A stretch of 64,000 nt of DNA from Singulisphaera sp045290345 (GCF_045290345.1 NZ_CP155447.1:5828001-5892000); one strand, 5' to 3'; counted from the stretch's first letter, positions 47,296-57,134 are shown. Numbers and translations are program-made. Notes: generated by a model from the letters alone, not told the origin.

Positions 47296-49917
47296 TTAGT
47301 GCGAGAGTTCCTGGGCTTTCTTGACCAAGCCGAGGAACTCGGCCCGGTAGCCCGAAGGGTCCTTACCCAACGCGGAGGTGGCCAACTCGACCACCCCTGG
47401 GTACGTCAGAGTTCCCTTGTAAGGCGAGTCCCGGAGTAGCATCCCGAAGCCCGCCACGGCACCGGCGAACTTGAAGTCGTCGGAGGCCCGCGCGTACTCG
47501 GTCATCTCATCGGTCACAAAGGTTTCGAGCAACTGGCTCTGCTCTTCCTCGGGACGCTTGTACCGCAGTTTCAGCAGGAGGAGTTCATTCCGCGGCTCCT
47601 TCGGCTTATCCGTCTTCTGAAACACGAGCGGATCCACCACCGGACCGTGCTTCTCCGTCCCCGCGGGGATGATTTCATAGAGGGCCGTGACGTGGTGCCC
47701 CGCGCCGATCTCGCCGGCGTCCTTGCGGTCGTTGTTGAAATCTTCCTTCTTCAAGAGTCGGTCTTCGTAGCCGATCAGCCGGTAAGCGTCGACCTTGTCG
47801 GGGTTGAACTCGACCTGGATCTTGACGTCCTTGGCAATGGTCACCAAGGTCGACCCCATTTCCTGGACGAGGACCTTCTCAGCCTCTTTCGGGCCGTCGA
47901 TGTAGGCGTAGTGCCCATTGCCCTTATCGGCAAGCTTTTCGAGCTTGCTATCCTTGAGGTTGCCCATGCCGAAACCGAGCACACTCAAGAAGACGCCGCT
48001 CTTTGCTTTCGCCTGGATCAACTCGGTCAACTGGGCATCGTTGACGATCCCGACGTTGAAGTCACCGTCGGTGGCGAGGATGACCCGGTTCGTCCCTCCC
48101 TTAATGAAATTCTCCGTGGCCGTGTCATAAGCGAGCTGGATGCCGGCGCCGCCGTTGGTCGAACCACCCGCCCGGAGTTGGGCGATCGAGGAGAGGATTT
48201 CTGCCTTGTGGAGGCAGGATGTCGAACGCAGGTGCAGGCCCGAAGCGCCGGCGTACACTACAATCGCCACCCGGTCGTTCTCTCCGAGTTGCTCCACCAA
48301 GGTCTGTAGCGACGACTGCAAGAGCGGGAGCTTGTTGGGGCTATCCATCGATCCGGAGACGTCGGCCAGGAAGACCAGGTTACTTGGCGGTCGTTTGTCC
48401 TGATCGATCGGCCGCCCTTTGATACCAATCCGGGCGAGCCGATGCTTGGCGTTCCACGGGCAGCCGGCGACCTCAACCCGAACCGAGAACGGGTCCTTGC
48501 TCGAGGCGGACGGCGGCGGGTCATCATAAGGAAAATAATTCAGGAGCTCCTCGATCCGGACCGCGTTCTTGGGAGGCATGGCGCCTTGCCCGAGAAAGCG
48601 CCGCACATTCGCGTAGCTCGCCGTGTCCACGTCGATTGAGAACGTGGAAAGGGACTCGGCAGCCACCTGGATGAACGGGTTGTCCACCACCCGAGCGTAA
48701 ACCTCCAAATTCACCGGCGCGGCGACGCCGAGCCTCGTCGGTGCGACCCCGAAGTATTCTGATTTGGGCAACTGAGTTTGGCCTGCCGACGCCTGGCCGG
48801 CCCGCAGTGCCAGTTGCTCAAGTAGCTCACGCTCAGCAGATAACTGGGATCCGGCCCGGCTCTCAGAACCGCTTTGGGCCTGGTTTGAGGCGCCAGGCGA
48901 CTTCTGCGGGTGCTGGCTCCCCCCCTGTGGGCCAGACTGCGGGTGCTGATTGTTCAAGTGTTTGGCTTCCATGCTTAAATTCGGCGTGGCAGCCTGCGAC
49001 TGACCGCCCGCAATTCCCGCCATCTCCCCAGTCGATCGTGTCGTGAGGTCCCTGGTGGAACGGAAGCGGCTCAGACGGTTTTGGTCCGTAGCGAGGTCTT
49101 GCAACCGATCCACGTATTTAACACCGTTCACCCCATTCTGATTGGTCGGATCACTGATGGCGTCCTCTGATTCAAAGAGGCTGAAATTTTTGACATCTGC
49201 ATTCGACTTCACTCCCGCCGTCGGTTGGTTCGCGGGGGGGACGGGTTGCGCGAGCACGGTGGTTGATCCAGATTCACCTGGTGCCAACGTTTTGAATACC
49301 TTCTGGCGAGACAAGACTTCGGGAAGCGGCTCGGCCTGCTTCTGACCGGAGAGAGGATCAACGCCGTTGCCCGCGGAGCGAATCGGAGTCGAGGGCGCGA
49401 TTCGCGGTCGTGACTCAGTGTTTTCGACCGGTTTGGCGAGACTCGCTTCCGGTCTGGCGCTTTCATTCAAAGCTTCAAACTCGGCCTCCGGTCTCGGTGC
49501 GTTCGACGACCCGGCGGGAGCCGGCGAACTCAGAGGAGAGGCCTCCGGCGTACGCTCGGACTTCAACGCCACCGCGATTCGGTCTTCAGTCGGGCGGCTG
49601 GCGAGCCAAGTGGCGATCGTGGCGCCCGCGAGGAGGCAGGCCGCGGCGGCTAACGCGAGCCAACGGCTGACCGATCGGAGCGTCCGCTTCGGCCGAAGGC
49701 CGACTTCGATCGCCTGGTAGTGCTCGGTCGCGAGGCCGGGACCGGTCTCGCTCCGAAACTGAGTGGTGAGAAGCTGTCCGGTCTCGCGAATTTCGTCGAC
49801 GAACTGACGGGCCAAGGCGCTCTCGGCAATCAGGGCTTCGATTTCCGCCCGATCCGAGCCGTCGAGTTCGCCCAGCGCGTAGGCGGTCAGCCGGGGATCA
49901 CTGGCATCGAATGTCAT
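47296..49917 (-). CDS. YfbK-like VWA protein with anti-sigma-like N-terminus
   Basis: 873 residues from the ATG at 49917, with AAGGAG six bases upstream. Residues 1-75 (DPRLTAYALGELDGSDRAEIEALI) look like the cytoplasmic part of planctomycete anti-sigma proteins. A transmembrane helix at about 86-106 follows, and then a long Ser/Pro/Gln-rich linker. A YfbK-type N-terminal region, a VWA domain with MIDAS DVSGSMDS, and a C-terminal DUF3520-like region come next. The VWA domain should be outside, binding ligand with a metal. It directly follows the ECF sigma gene (stop-to-start 11 bases), so it probably couples an outside signal to that sigma factor; this is inferred. Confidence 0.88.
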   Translation of the reverse strand: MTFDASDPRLTAYALGELDGSDRAEIEALIAESALARQFVDEIRETGQLLTTQFRSETGPGLATEHYQAIEVGLRPKRTLRSVSRWLALAAAACLLAGATIATWLASRPTEDRIAVALKSERTPEASPLSSPAPAGSSNAPRPEAEFEALNESARPEASLAKPVENTESRPRIAPSTPIRSAGNGVDPLSGQKQAEPLPEVLSRQKVFKTLAPGESGSTTVLAQPVPPANQPTAGVKSNADVKNFSLFESEDAISDPTNQNGVNGVKYVDRLQDLATDQNRLSRFRSTRDLTTRSTGEMAGIAGGQSQAATPNLSMEAKHLNNQHPQSGPQGGSQHPQKSPGASNQAQSGSESRAGSQLSAERELLEQLALRAGQASAGQTQLPKSEYFGVAPTRLGVAAPVNLEVYARVVDNPFIQVAAESLSTFSIDVDTASYANVRRFLGQGAMPPKNAVRIEELLNYFPYDDPPPSASSKDPFSVRVEVAGCPWNAKHRLARIGIKGRPIDQDKRPPSNLVFLADVSGSMDSPNKLPLLQSSLQTLVEQLGENDRVAIVVYAGASGLHLRSTSCLHKAEILSSIAQLRAGGSTNGGAGIQLAYDTATENFIKGGTNRVILATDGDFNVGIVNDAQLTELIQAKAKSGVFLSVLGFGMGNLKDSKLEKLADKGNGHYAYIDGPKEAEKVLVQEMGSTLVTIAKDVKIQVEFNPDKVDAYRLIGYEDRLLKKEDFNNDRKDAGEIGAGHHVTALYEIIPAGTEKHGPVVDPLVFQKTDKPKEPRNELLLLKLRYKRPEEEQSQLLETFVTDEMTEYARASDDFKFAGAVAGFGMLLRDSPYKGTLTYPGVVELATSALGKDPSGYRAEFLGLVKKAQELSH

Positions 49918-49928
49918 GACGGGCTCCT

Positions 49929-50468
49929 TCACGAAGTGGCTTCGGCCGGCTGGCCGTCAAGCAGTTGATTGCGGAGGGACTTCAGACCGACGTGCAGCAA
50001 GTAGCCGACGTTGGACACGCTATGGCCGCTGATTCGACTGATCTCCTGGTAGGAGAATCCGTTTTGAAACTTGAGACGGATGACCTCACGTTGATTAGGA
50101 GGTAACGTCTCGACGAGATCGAGGACCCGTGCGGCAGACTCGCGATGCTCCGCGACGTCTGGGGGACTTGGGTCGGCACTGACGCAGTGATGAACCTGCT
50201 CGTCGCTCAAGCGAGTCATCCGACTCTCCTTCCTCAGGACGTCCAGGGCTCGGTTGCGGCAGACGGTGAAGAGCCACTCGGCGAGTCGCGCTTCGATCTC
50301 CGCGCGATCCTGGACACACAGGCGGAGGAACGTTTCCTGAACGACGTCGCGCGCCGCATCGGCCCCCCCCATCAGACGCGTCGCGTAGAGCGTCAGGGGC
50401 GCCTCGAAGCGGGCGACGGCGGCACGGACCCAGGGTCCATTCTCTGCGGAACTTGGCTGGCCAGGCAT
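49929..50468 (-). CDS. ECF-type RNA polymerase sigma factor
   Basis: 179 residues if started at the ATG at 50468; the frame continues to 50672, and a GTG near 50504 is also possible, so the start is uncertain. Region 2 is seen as ARFEAPLTLYATRLMGGADAARDVVQETFLRL with EWLFTVCRNRALDVLRKE. Region 4 is LVETLPPNQREVIRLKFQNGFSYQEISRISGHSVSNVGYLLHVGLKSLR. Length and layout are those of ECF sigma factors. It is co-transcribed with the VWA protein, whose N-terminus resembles an anti-sigma factor, so the two likely form a signalling pair at the inner membrane. Confidence 0.9.
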   Translation of the reverse strand: MPGQPSSAENGPWVRAAVARFEAPLTLYATRLMGGADAARDVVQETFLRLCVQDRAEIEARLAEWLFTVCRNRALDVLRKESRMTRLSDEQVHHCVSADPSPPDVAEHRESAARVLDLVETLPPNQREVIRLKFQNGFSYQEISRISGHSVSNVGYLLHVGLKSLRNQLLDGQPAEATS

Positions 50469-51009
50469 CGGCTCGCTCGGATTGGAACGGTTTCCGTACA
50501 CCCCTGACGACGCACGACGACAAGGTTTCTTAGAAAGGGATTTCACTTTAGCCCTGCGGGCATGTTCTTGAAATGAGGACACACCAACTCCGGCAAGCAG
50601 AATCATGCGCGCCCATTGTCTTCCCAACTTCATCGCACAGAGGTGCAAAAGGAAGACAGCGAACTTACGCACGCCGCACTTCCGGCCCCGCTCGACCAGG
50701 AGAACTAGAGAAAATAAGACGACAGGGAAGACTGGGGACTCATGTTCTCACCTGGCTGGTTTTTGAGATTCGCATGAGCCATTTCCAAGGATCCAACGTA
50801 TTCCGAGAGGCACAGATTCGGGCCGGCGAACCAGTTGTCCACTTGACGAAAAAATTTCTCAGGAAGGTCTCCCCCCTCGCCGTCCCGTTGCCTGTGTGCC
50901 GCATGCGCCGCGAGCGGACGATTCCCTATTTGGCTGAGTATCGTCGAGCCAGGCGCGGCAATTGGCGACTCGATGATTCGGACTCTGGCGTTCAAAACCG
51001 GGACCCACC
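50469..51009. promoter_or_regulatory. Intergenic between divergent sigma-factor and export genes
   Basis: About 540 bases, part of which may be the true N-terminus of the sigma factor. It should hold promoters for both the sigma/VWA pair and the rightward GAF-HlyD gene. No repeat or operator stands out. Confidence 0.35.
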
Positions 51010-53079
51010 ATGCCGGAAGAAACGATTGATCCTGGTCTGCTTGAGCAGACAAAGAACCAGATCCGCAAGCTGGTGGCCGAGATCGCCGATCTCGCCGAGT
51101 CGGACATGCAACCGCCCGAGTTCTACGTCGAGTTCCTCAACCGTGCCGTTGCGGCGGTTGCGGCCTCGGGTGGAGCATTCTGGCTGCTGGATGGAAAAGG
51201 CAGCATCAAGCTGCAACACCAGCTCGAGTTCCGTCTCACGGGACTCCTTGACGGCCGGGTCCGCACGCAACCCCACGATGCCCTTCTGGGTTGCATGATC
51301 CAGGCCTCACAGCCCCAAATCATCCCGCCGGGAGCGACAATCGAAGGGCAGCCGAATGCCGGCAACCCCACTCCGTTTTCGCTGATCATCGCCCCGTTGA
51401 TGGTCGACCGGCAGGTCGTCGGCCTGATCGAGATCCTGATGGATCCGACCCGGCGCGCGGCCACCCAGAAAAGCACGTTGCGGTTCGTCAGCGACCTCTG
51501 CGACCTGGCGGGCAACTACCTCAAGAACCGCCAGATGCGACAGATGATGTCGCAGCAGCGGCTCTGGAACCAGCTCGAAGGGTTCACGCACCAGATCCAC
51601 GGCTCGCTCGACCTGAAAGAGACCGCTTACGCGATCGCCAACGACGGTAAACGGCTCGTGGGCTGCGACCGCTTCAGCGTCGCCGCCAAGATCGGCGGCC
51701 GGGTCATGGTCGAGGCGGTCAGCGGCCAGGAGGTCGTTGAGCAACGAGCCAACCTGATCCGTGAGTTGACCCGACTCTGCAAGGTTGTCATCCGATCGGG
51801 TGAGGACCTGGTTTATACGGGCAACACCGATGGGTTCGCCCCCGATATCCGCGACGCGCTCGAACTTTACGTCGACGAGTCGGGGTCGAAGGCGGTGATC
51901 GTCACCCTGCTGCATAAGCCTGACTCCGATCAAACCAAGGAAAAGGTCCCGTTCGGCTGCCTGGTCGCCGAGCAGATCGGCGACGAAATGGCGCCGACCG
52001 ATGCGCACGCCCGGACCGAGGTGGTCTCACGCCACGCCTCCACCGCGCTCTGGAACGCGCAGGAGCACGACAAGATCTTCCTCTTGCCGATGCTCAAGCT
52101 GATGGGATCCCCCTGGCGCTTCTTCCGCGGGCGAACCCTGGCCAAAATCATCGGCGTCCTGCTGGCGGTCGTCGGCCTGATCGCCGTCCTCACGTTCGTC
52201 CCCTGGAAGTTGACGATCGAAGGTCGGGGCTCGCTCTTGCCCGAAGAGCGAAGAATCACCTACGCACCGACCTCTGGCATCGTAGTCGAGGTGCCGGTCG
52301 AGCATGGCAGTGCGGTCCGCAAGGGGGACCTCCTGGCCCGGCTCGAGAGCAAAGAGCTCGAACGTCGGCACAAGGAACTCATGGCCGAGAAGCAGAAGGC
52401 CGACAGCGACGTTCTCTTCCTCAGCAATCAGGCACAGAAAGCCGTCACGGCCCCCGATTCCGAGAAATTCCAGATCCAGGCCCAGCACTCGGCCGCCAAG
52501 ATCACGTCCAAGTCGGCCCAGGAGCAGATCGAAAGCATCAACGAGCAGCTTGAAGAGATGAAAGTTCGATCGCCTCAGGATGGGATTGTCACCTCCTGGG
52601 AAGTTCGCAAGAACCTGCTCAGTCGTCCCGTCGAGATTGGCCAGGAGTTGGTTGCGGTCGCCTCCACCGTGGGGGACTGGGTCCTCGAGGTCGAAGTGCC
52701 CGACGATGATATGGGGCCGGTCCTCGACGCCCAGAGTCGGCTCGAAGAAGAGATCAAGCAAGGCAAGAAGCAAGTCGGCTCACGCCTGCAAGCCTACTTC
52801 GTCACGGCCACCGACCCTGAGCACCGTTACCCCGGCTACGTCTTGCGGATCGGCTCGAAGGCCGAACTCGTCGAGACCAAGCACGTCGTCAAAGTCACCG
52901 TCGGGTTCACCCGGGAGGTCCAGAAGGACTTCCTTTCGCGGAACCAGGCCCTCCGTCCCGGTGCCGAAGTTCGCGCCCGAATTGATTGCGGTAAGGCTCG
53001 TCTCGCTTACGTCATGCTTCGCGACGTCGTCCATGTGTTCTACGAGACCGTCCTCTTCCGCTGGCCATTCCTGCGTTGA
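51010..53079 (+). CDS. GAF-region/HlyD hybrid membrane adaptor
   Basis: 689 residues, ATG at 51010. The N-terminal 370 residues have no signal and read as two GAF-like regions (about 30-175, ASGGAFWLLDGKGSIKL; about 190-345, LVGCDRFSVAAKIGGRVMVEAVSG). One transmembrane helix lies at about 375-398. A HlyD/biotinyl-lipoyl part then has ITYAPTSGIVVEVPVEHGSAVRKGDLLARLES, a coiled coil (about 450-520), and MKVRSPQDGIVTSWEVRKNLLSRPVEIGQ. A cytoplasmic small-molecule or redox sensor is thus fused to a periplasmic export adaptor. First gene of a three-gene set; about 145 bases separate it from the next. Confidence 0.85.
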   Translation: MPEETIDPGLLEQTKNQIRKLVAEIADLAESDMQPPEFYVEFLNRAVAAVAASGGAFWLLDGKGSIKLQHQLEFRLTGLLDGRVRTQPHDALLGCMIQASQPQIIPPGATIEGQPNAGNPTPFSLIIAPLMVDRQVVGLIEILMDPTRRAATQKSTLRFVSDLCDLAGNYLKNRQMRQMMSQQRLWNQLEGFTHQIHGSLDLKETAYAIANDGKRLVGCDRFSVAAKIGGRVMVEAVSGQEVVEQRANLIRELTRLCKVVIRSGEDLVYTGNTDGFAPDIRDALELYVDESGSKAVIVTLLHKPDSDQTKEKVPFGCLVAEQIGDEMAPTDAHARTEVVSRHASTALWNAQEHDKIFLLPMLKLMGSPWRFFRGRTLAKIIGVLLAVVGLIAVLTFVPWKLTIEGRGSLLPEERRITYAPTSGIVVEVPVEHGSAVRKGDLLARLESKELERRHKELMAEKQKADSDVLFLSNQAQKAVTAPDSEKFQIQAQHSAAKITSKSAQEQIESINEQLEEMKVRSPQDGIVTSWEVRKNLLSRPVEIGQELVAVASTVGDWVLEVEVPDDDMGPVLDAQSRLEEEIKQGKKQVGSRLQAYFVTATDPEHRYPGYVLRIGSKAELVETKHVVKVTVGFTREVQKDFLSRNQALRPGAEVRARIDCGKARLAYVMLRDVVHVFYETVLFRWPFLR

Positions 53080-53223
53080 AGCCCTCCACGGAGGGGGTCT
53101 ACGACCGACCGCGAGTGGCTTGCGTCCCTTCCCTCATTTTTTGAGGTCGGACCACATCCGCGGTCGATCGCCCCCCCCGCTGTCGACTCGATTTTTACGC
53201 CCATTCTCTCCCGGAGGCTCGTC

Positions 53224-54150
53224 ATGCTCTTGCCGAAAAAGGCCGCCGCGCTGGCCGCGGGGTTCGTCACTGTGCTCTCGATTGCCTCGGTTGCCCAGGT
53301 TCCGGCACCGCGATCTTCCGATACCCTGCCCGTCAGCGACGCCACGATCGACTGGATCGAAAAGTCGGACGTCGCGGCCCTCCGCGAAGGGGTGATCGAG
53401 AAGATGGAGCTCCAGATCGGCATGCTGGCCCAGAAGGACAAGCCGATCGGATATCTCCACAAGGAGATCGCCAAACTAACGGTCAAAAAGGCCCAGGTCG
53501 CCGTGGACGGGAAGGCCGCCGAAGCCAAGGCCGAGGCTCAAAAACAACTGGCGATCGCGATCGTCGCGACGAGCAAGCGGCTCAACGCCCGCAAGCCGGA
53601 TATGGTTTCGCTCGAAGAGATGCGCAAGGCTGAAGCCGAGGTCCAAGTCGCGGCGGAAATGAAGAACGAGGCCATTGAACGGCGCAGCCTCGACACGGCC
53701 GATCTCGCCCTCGCCCAGCAGGCGCTTGACGAGCACACGATCCTCGCGCCGTTTGACGGCATCATCATTGAACGGATCAAGAACCCCGGCGAAAGCGTGC
53801 GGGCCAACGAGGCCGTCGTTCGCTTGGGGAACCTCGATAAGCTTCGCGCCTGGGCCTACATCCCGCTCGAATACGCGTCCCGGGTCAAGGAAGGGCAGAT
53901 CGTTCTGCTGCAGCAAAAGCTCGGCGGAGCCCCCTCCGAGAAGAAGGTCTACCGGGGCAAGATCACCTTCGTCGACCCGCAGATCCAGCCGATCGCCGAG
54001 GTGGCGGTCCGGATCTATGCCGAGTTCGAGAACCCTGAGCACGAACTTCGCCCCGGGGCCAAGGCCGTGATGAACATTCAGCTCGGCACCGAAGCCGCGG
54101 CGGCCAATCCGACCGTGGGTTCGAGACCGACCGTGGGCCTCGAACGCTGA
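53224..54150 (+). CDS. HlyD-family periplasmic adaptor
   Basis: 308 residues with a signal peptide (about 1-25), ATG at 53224 behind GGAGG. The lipoyl-like half reads VAALREGVIEKMELQIGMLAQKDKPIG, a coiled coil covers about 80-165, and LAPFDGIIIERIKNPGESVRANEAVVRLGN returns. The C-terminal barrel has YRGKITFVDPQIQPIAEVAVRIYAEFENPEHELRPGAKAVMNI. It is a secreted or periplasmic adaptor linking an inner-membrane exporter to an outer-membrane channel. No RND pump or ABC transporter is adjacent, so the partner is unknown; the flanking hybrids are the obvious candidates. Confidence 0.88.
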   Translation: MLLPKKAAALAAGFVTVLSIASVAQVPAPRSSDTLPVSDATIDWIEKSDVAALREGVIEKMELQIGMLAQKDKPIGYLHKEIAKLTVKKAQVAVDGKAAEAKAEAQKQLAIAIVATSKRLNARKPDMVSLEEMRKAEAEVQVAAEMKNEAIERRSLDTADLALAQQALDEHTILAPFDGIIIERIKNPGESVRANEAVVRLGNLDKLRAWAYIPLEYASRVKEGQIVLLQQKLGGAPSEKKVYRGKITFVDPQIQPIAEVAVRIYAEFENPEHELRPGAKAVMNIQLGTEAAAANPTVGSRPTVGLER

Positions 54151-54279
54151 ACAACCTCGCAGAAACTCAATCGCTCCATCACCATCCCTTGAATTCAAGC
54201 GATGACTGATGCGGGTCGAACCCATGCCGATCGCTCGTAGAAAGTCCCACAACCGACCCGAGTCGAGGGCCGCCGGCCG

Positions 54280-56466
54280 ATGAGTTCCGCTCCCTCTCAG
54301 GTTCCCACAGCAGCCCCCATGGGGCAGGCCGCCGAGCACCTCCAGGTCAAGCTCCGGCCTGACCTGATCGTCCAGCCCCAGTTCTATGAGGGGATGACGC
54401 ACTACGTCATCAAAGACCCGATTGCCCTGAAGTATTTTCGATTCAAAATCGAGGAATACTTCCTCCTCCAACAGTTCGACGGCAAGACCAACCTCCAGGA
54501 CGTCAAACGGGCCTTCGAACGCAAGTATCGCCCCCAGACGATCTCAATCGAGGACCTGACCCGGTTCACCGCCCAGTTGCACGAGGCGGGCCTGGCCCAG
54601 ATCGATAGTCCCGACCAGGCCAAGGCACTGATCCGTCGCCGGCGCAAGAACCAGTGGAAGAAGATCTGGCAGTTCGTCGCCAACATCCTCTACATCAAGA
54701 TCCCGGTCGTCGACCCGGAAAAGATGCTGACCGGGATGTATCCCTACTTCCGCTGGCTCTTCACCCCCTACTTCATCACCTTCAGCGTGGGCATGATGCT
54801 CGCCGCGCTGACGCTGGTGGCCAGCCAGTGGTCCACCTTCAGCGCCCGTTTGCCTGACTTCCAGAGCTTCTTCAACTGGTCGACCATCTTCTACTTCTGG
54901 TGTAGCCTGGCGATCATCAAGATCATCCACGAGTTCGGTCACGGCCTGACGGCGAAACATTTCGGCGGCGAGGTCCACGAGATGGGGATGCTCTTCCTCG
55001 TCCTCACCCCGGCCCTCTATTGCGACGTGACCGATAGCTGGCTCCTGCCCAGCAAGTGGAAACGGATCTGGATCTCGGCGGCTGGCATTTATGTCGAGTG
55101 TTTCCTGGCGAGCCTGGCCACGTTCGTCTGGTGGAACACCGAGCAAGGGCTCTTGAATAGCCTCAGCCTGGCGACCATGTTCATCTGTTCGGTGAACACG
55201 ATCCTGTTCAATGCCAATCCGCTGCTCCGGTATGACGGCTACTACGTGATGGCCGACTGGCTCGAGATCCCCAACTTGCGGATCAAGAGCACCCAGTTCT
55301 TCACCTACCTGTTCCAGGAGAAAGTGCTCGGCCTGGAAGTGCCGGTCCAAAGCTACATGCCGCGCTCGCGGCGGTCGCTGTTCGTCACCTACGCAATCAC
55401 CAGCTATGTCTACCGCTGGATCGTCACGTTCAGCATCCTGTTCTTCCTCTACAAGTTCCTGCAACCGTACAAACTCGGCTCGATCAGCGCGATCATGGCG
55501 ATCGGGTCGCTGGTCCCGCTGGTGGGCATGCCTTTATACCAGGCAATCAAGTTCGTCCGCACCCCGGGGAGGATGCGCAAGGTGAAAAAGGCAAGAGCGG
55601 CCGGCTTCGCGGTGGCGGCCATCGCCATCCTCGCCGGAATCCTTCTGATCCCGACGCCGTTGCGGGTTCAGGGGACGTTAGTCCTGACGGCAGCCAAGCC
55701 CGAGGAAGTCTACGCCGAAGTTCCTGGCCGACTGGTTGAACTGAAGGTCCGTGACGGCGATTGGGTCAAAGCCGGTGATGAACTCGCCATCCTCTCCAAT
55801 CCGGAGAAGGTCCGCGAACGGATGCAGTTGCAAGAGCAGCAAGGGGTCAACTTCGTCAAGGCGACCTGGTACGGACGAGGCATCGACTCGAGCAGTCGCG
55901 CCCAGTCCAAACAGTTCGAGCAGATGGCCAACGACCTCGAACCGGTCATCGGGAAAGTCGTCGACCAGCTCGGCAAGCTCACCCTGGTCGCGCATCGTGA
56001 TGGTCAGGTCATGGGTGTCCCCCATCGCGAAACCGTTGGCCAGTGGCTCAGACCCGGCAAACCTTTCTGCGAGGTGGGGGACCCCCACTTCCTCGAAGCC
56101 CACATGATCCTCGACCAGGGGGACATCGACCTCGTCAAGCTCGGCCGCCGCGCCTGGCTTAAGGTCTATGGCGACTCCGAGATCACCTTTAAGAGCCACG
56201 TCGGCGAGATCTCCAACCGGAACAGCGAGGAGATTTCCCCCGAGCTCTCACACCTCGCCGGCGGCGAGATCGCGACCAAGCAGGATCCGAAGACGAACCA
56301 GGCCAAGCCCTTGACCGCCGTCTATGAGGTTATCATCCCCCTGGATAACTCCAACCTCGCCCTCCAGCCTGGTTTACGTGGCTTTGCCAAGATCGACGGT
56401 GGCACGCATACCCTCGGCTGGTGGCTCTGGCGGCTCATCACCAAAACCTTCCACTTCACGCTCTAA
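54280..56466 (+). CDS. M50-family membrane metallopeptidase fused to HlyD-like domain
   Basis: 728 residues, ATG at 54280. Residues about 25-115 look like a PqqD-type winged helix (YVIKDPIALKYFRFKIEEYFLLQQFDG, TISIEDLTRFTAQLHEAGL). The site-2-protease core follows in membrane segments: zinc motif HEFGH at 217-221 and NPLLRYDG at 313-320, with Asp319 as third ligand. A last helix at about 440 leads to a biotinyl-lipoyl/HlyD domain outside (AEVPGRLVELKVRDGDWVKAGDELAIL). Comparable proteins occur in peptide or bacteriocin export clusters. Here they could cut and export a peptide, or act without cutting as an assembly factor. A strong terminator follows. Confidence 0.88.
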   Translation: MSSAPSQVPTAAPMGQAAEHLQVKLRPDLIVQPQFYEGMTHYVIKDPIALKYFRFKIEEYFLLQQFDGKTNLQDVKRAFERKYRPQTISIEDLTRFTAQLHEAGLAQIDSPDQAKALIRRRRKNQWKKIWQFVANILYIKIPVVDPEKMLTGMYPYFRWLFTPYFITFSVGMMLAALTLVASQWSTFSARLPDFQSFFNWSTIFYFWCSLAIIKIIHEFGHGLTAKHFGGEVHEMGMLFLVLTPALYCDVTDSWLLPSKWKRIWISAAGIYVECFLASLATFVWWNTEQGLLNSLSLATMFICSVNTILFNANPLLRYDGYYVMADWLEIPNLRIKSTQFFTYLFQEKVLGLEVPVQSYMPRSRRSLFVTYAITSYVYRWIVTFSILFFLYKFLQPYKLGSISAIMAIGSLVPLVGMPLYQAIKFVRTPGRMRKVKKARAAGFAVAAIAILAGILLIPTPLRVQGTLVLTAAKPEEVYAEVPGRLVELKVRDGDWVKAGDELAILSNPEKVRERMQLQEQQGVNFVKATWYGRGIDSSSRAQSKQFEQMANDLEPVIGKVVDQLGKLTLVAHRDGQVMGVPHRETVGQWLRPGKPFCEVGDPHFLEAHMILDQGDIDLVKLGRRAWLKVYGDSEITFKSHVGEISNRNSEEISPELSHLAGGEIATKQDPKTNQAKPLTAVYEVIIPLDNSNLALQPGLRGFAKIDGGTHTLGWWLWRLITKTFHFTL

Positions 56467-56520
56467 GCCAAGAGCGTGCATGGCAAGCACGAAACTTGCA
56501 TACTCTGGTTGTAATCGGCA

Positions 56521-56554
56521 CGGCCCACCAGGATTCTTGGATCCTGGTGGGCCG
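56521..56554 (+). terminator. Strong hairpin after M50-HlyD gene
   Basis: CGGCCCACCAGGAT (56521-56534) pairs perfectly with ATCCTGGTGGGCCG (56541-56554) around TCTTGG. The following sequence (TAACTTTTGGG) has only a short T-run. It probably ends the three-gene transcript. Confidence 0.7.
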
Positions 56555-56612
56555 TAACTTTTGGGCGGCTGCCGATCGAATCAAGCGTTGCCGACGAGAC
56601 CTGGGACAGGAC

Positions 56613-57134
56613 TCAACCGACCAGCCAGAGCGGACAATCGCGACGCACGGCCTCATTGGCAGCCAGGGCAAGCCGGGCAAAGGCGCGAATCTCAGGGGTA
56701 TCGGCCACCCAGCCGTCATCAGGATCGCGATAGACGTTCAGAAGTTCCTTGAGGGCTTCATCGTCGAGCGCCAGATCCCAGCGCTGGGCCAATTCCGCCA
56801 ATTCTTGTCTGAGCCCAGGCAAACTCGCGCATTGCAAGGCCGCCCCCGCCGACAGTGGCAACGAGACCGTCTGCACGTTGGCAGGAAGATAGACTCCCCG
56901 ACCATCCTGCCCGAGGGCCAGAAGATTCTTCACCGATTCCGCACCAAGGATCTCAACGGCACGCATCTGGAGATCGGTCCAGCCGGCCTCCGCGAGTTCG
57001 CCGAAGTGACGAGGAGGGACCCCCTCCCAATCTCCCTCAGCGCCGAAGGCGTGGTCCAGAACTCCGGCCACTTCGTTGGCAAACGACTCCTCGAACGTAC
57101 CTCGGGTTCCACCGACGGTGAACGACAATCCCAT
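56613..57134 (-). CDS. Hypothetical cytoplasmic protein
   Basis: 173 residues from the ATG at 57134, preceded by GGGGGAG with seven-base spacing, which decides the start; the longer frame to 57266 has poor composition. Sequence GTFEESFANEVAGVLDHAFGAEGDWEG and ARFALAANEAVRRDCPLWLVG-like ends are ordinary soluble protein. No motif or family recognised. It is convergent with the export trio. A separate minus-strand frame just upstream (about 57150-57268, VHIDLGDHFLETPVDQLG) looks protein-like too and could be a frameshifted beginning. Confidence 0.6.
   Translation of the reverse strand: MGLSFTVGGTRGTFEESFANEVAGVLDHAFGAEGDWEGVPPRHFGELAEAGWTDLQMRAVEILGAESVKNLLALGQDGRGVYLPANVQTVSLPLSAGAALQCASLPGLRQELAELAQRWDLALDDEALKELLNVYRDPDDGWVADTPEIRAFARLALAANEAVRRDCPLWLVG

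Noticed and set aside
54108..54150. Short direct repeat GACCGTGGG at end of HlyD gene
   Set aside because: Two imperfect units within coding sequence, giving a repeated peptide; too small to call an element.
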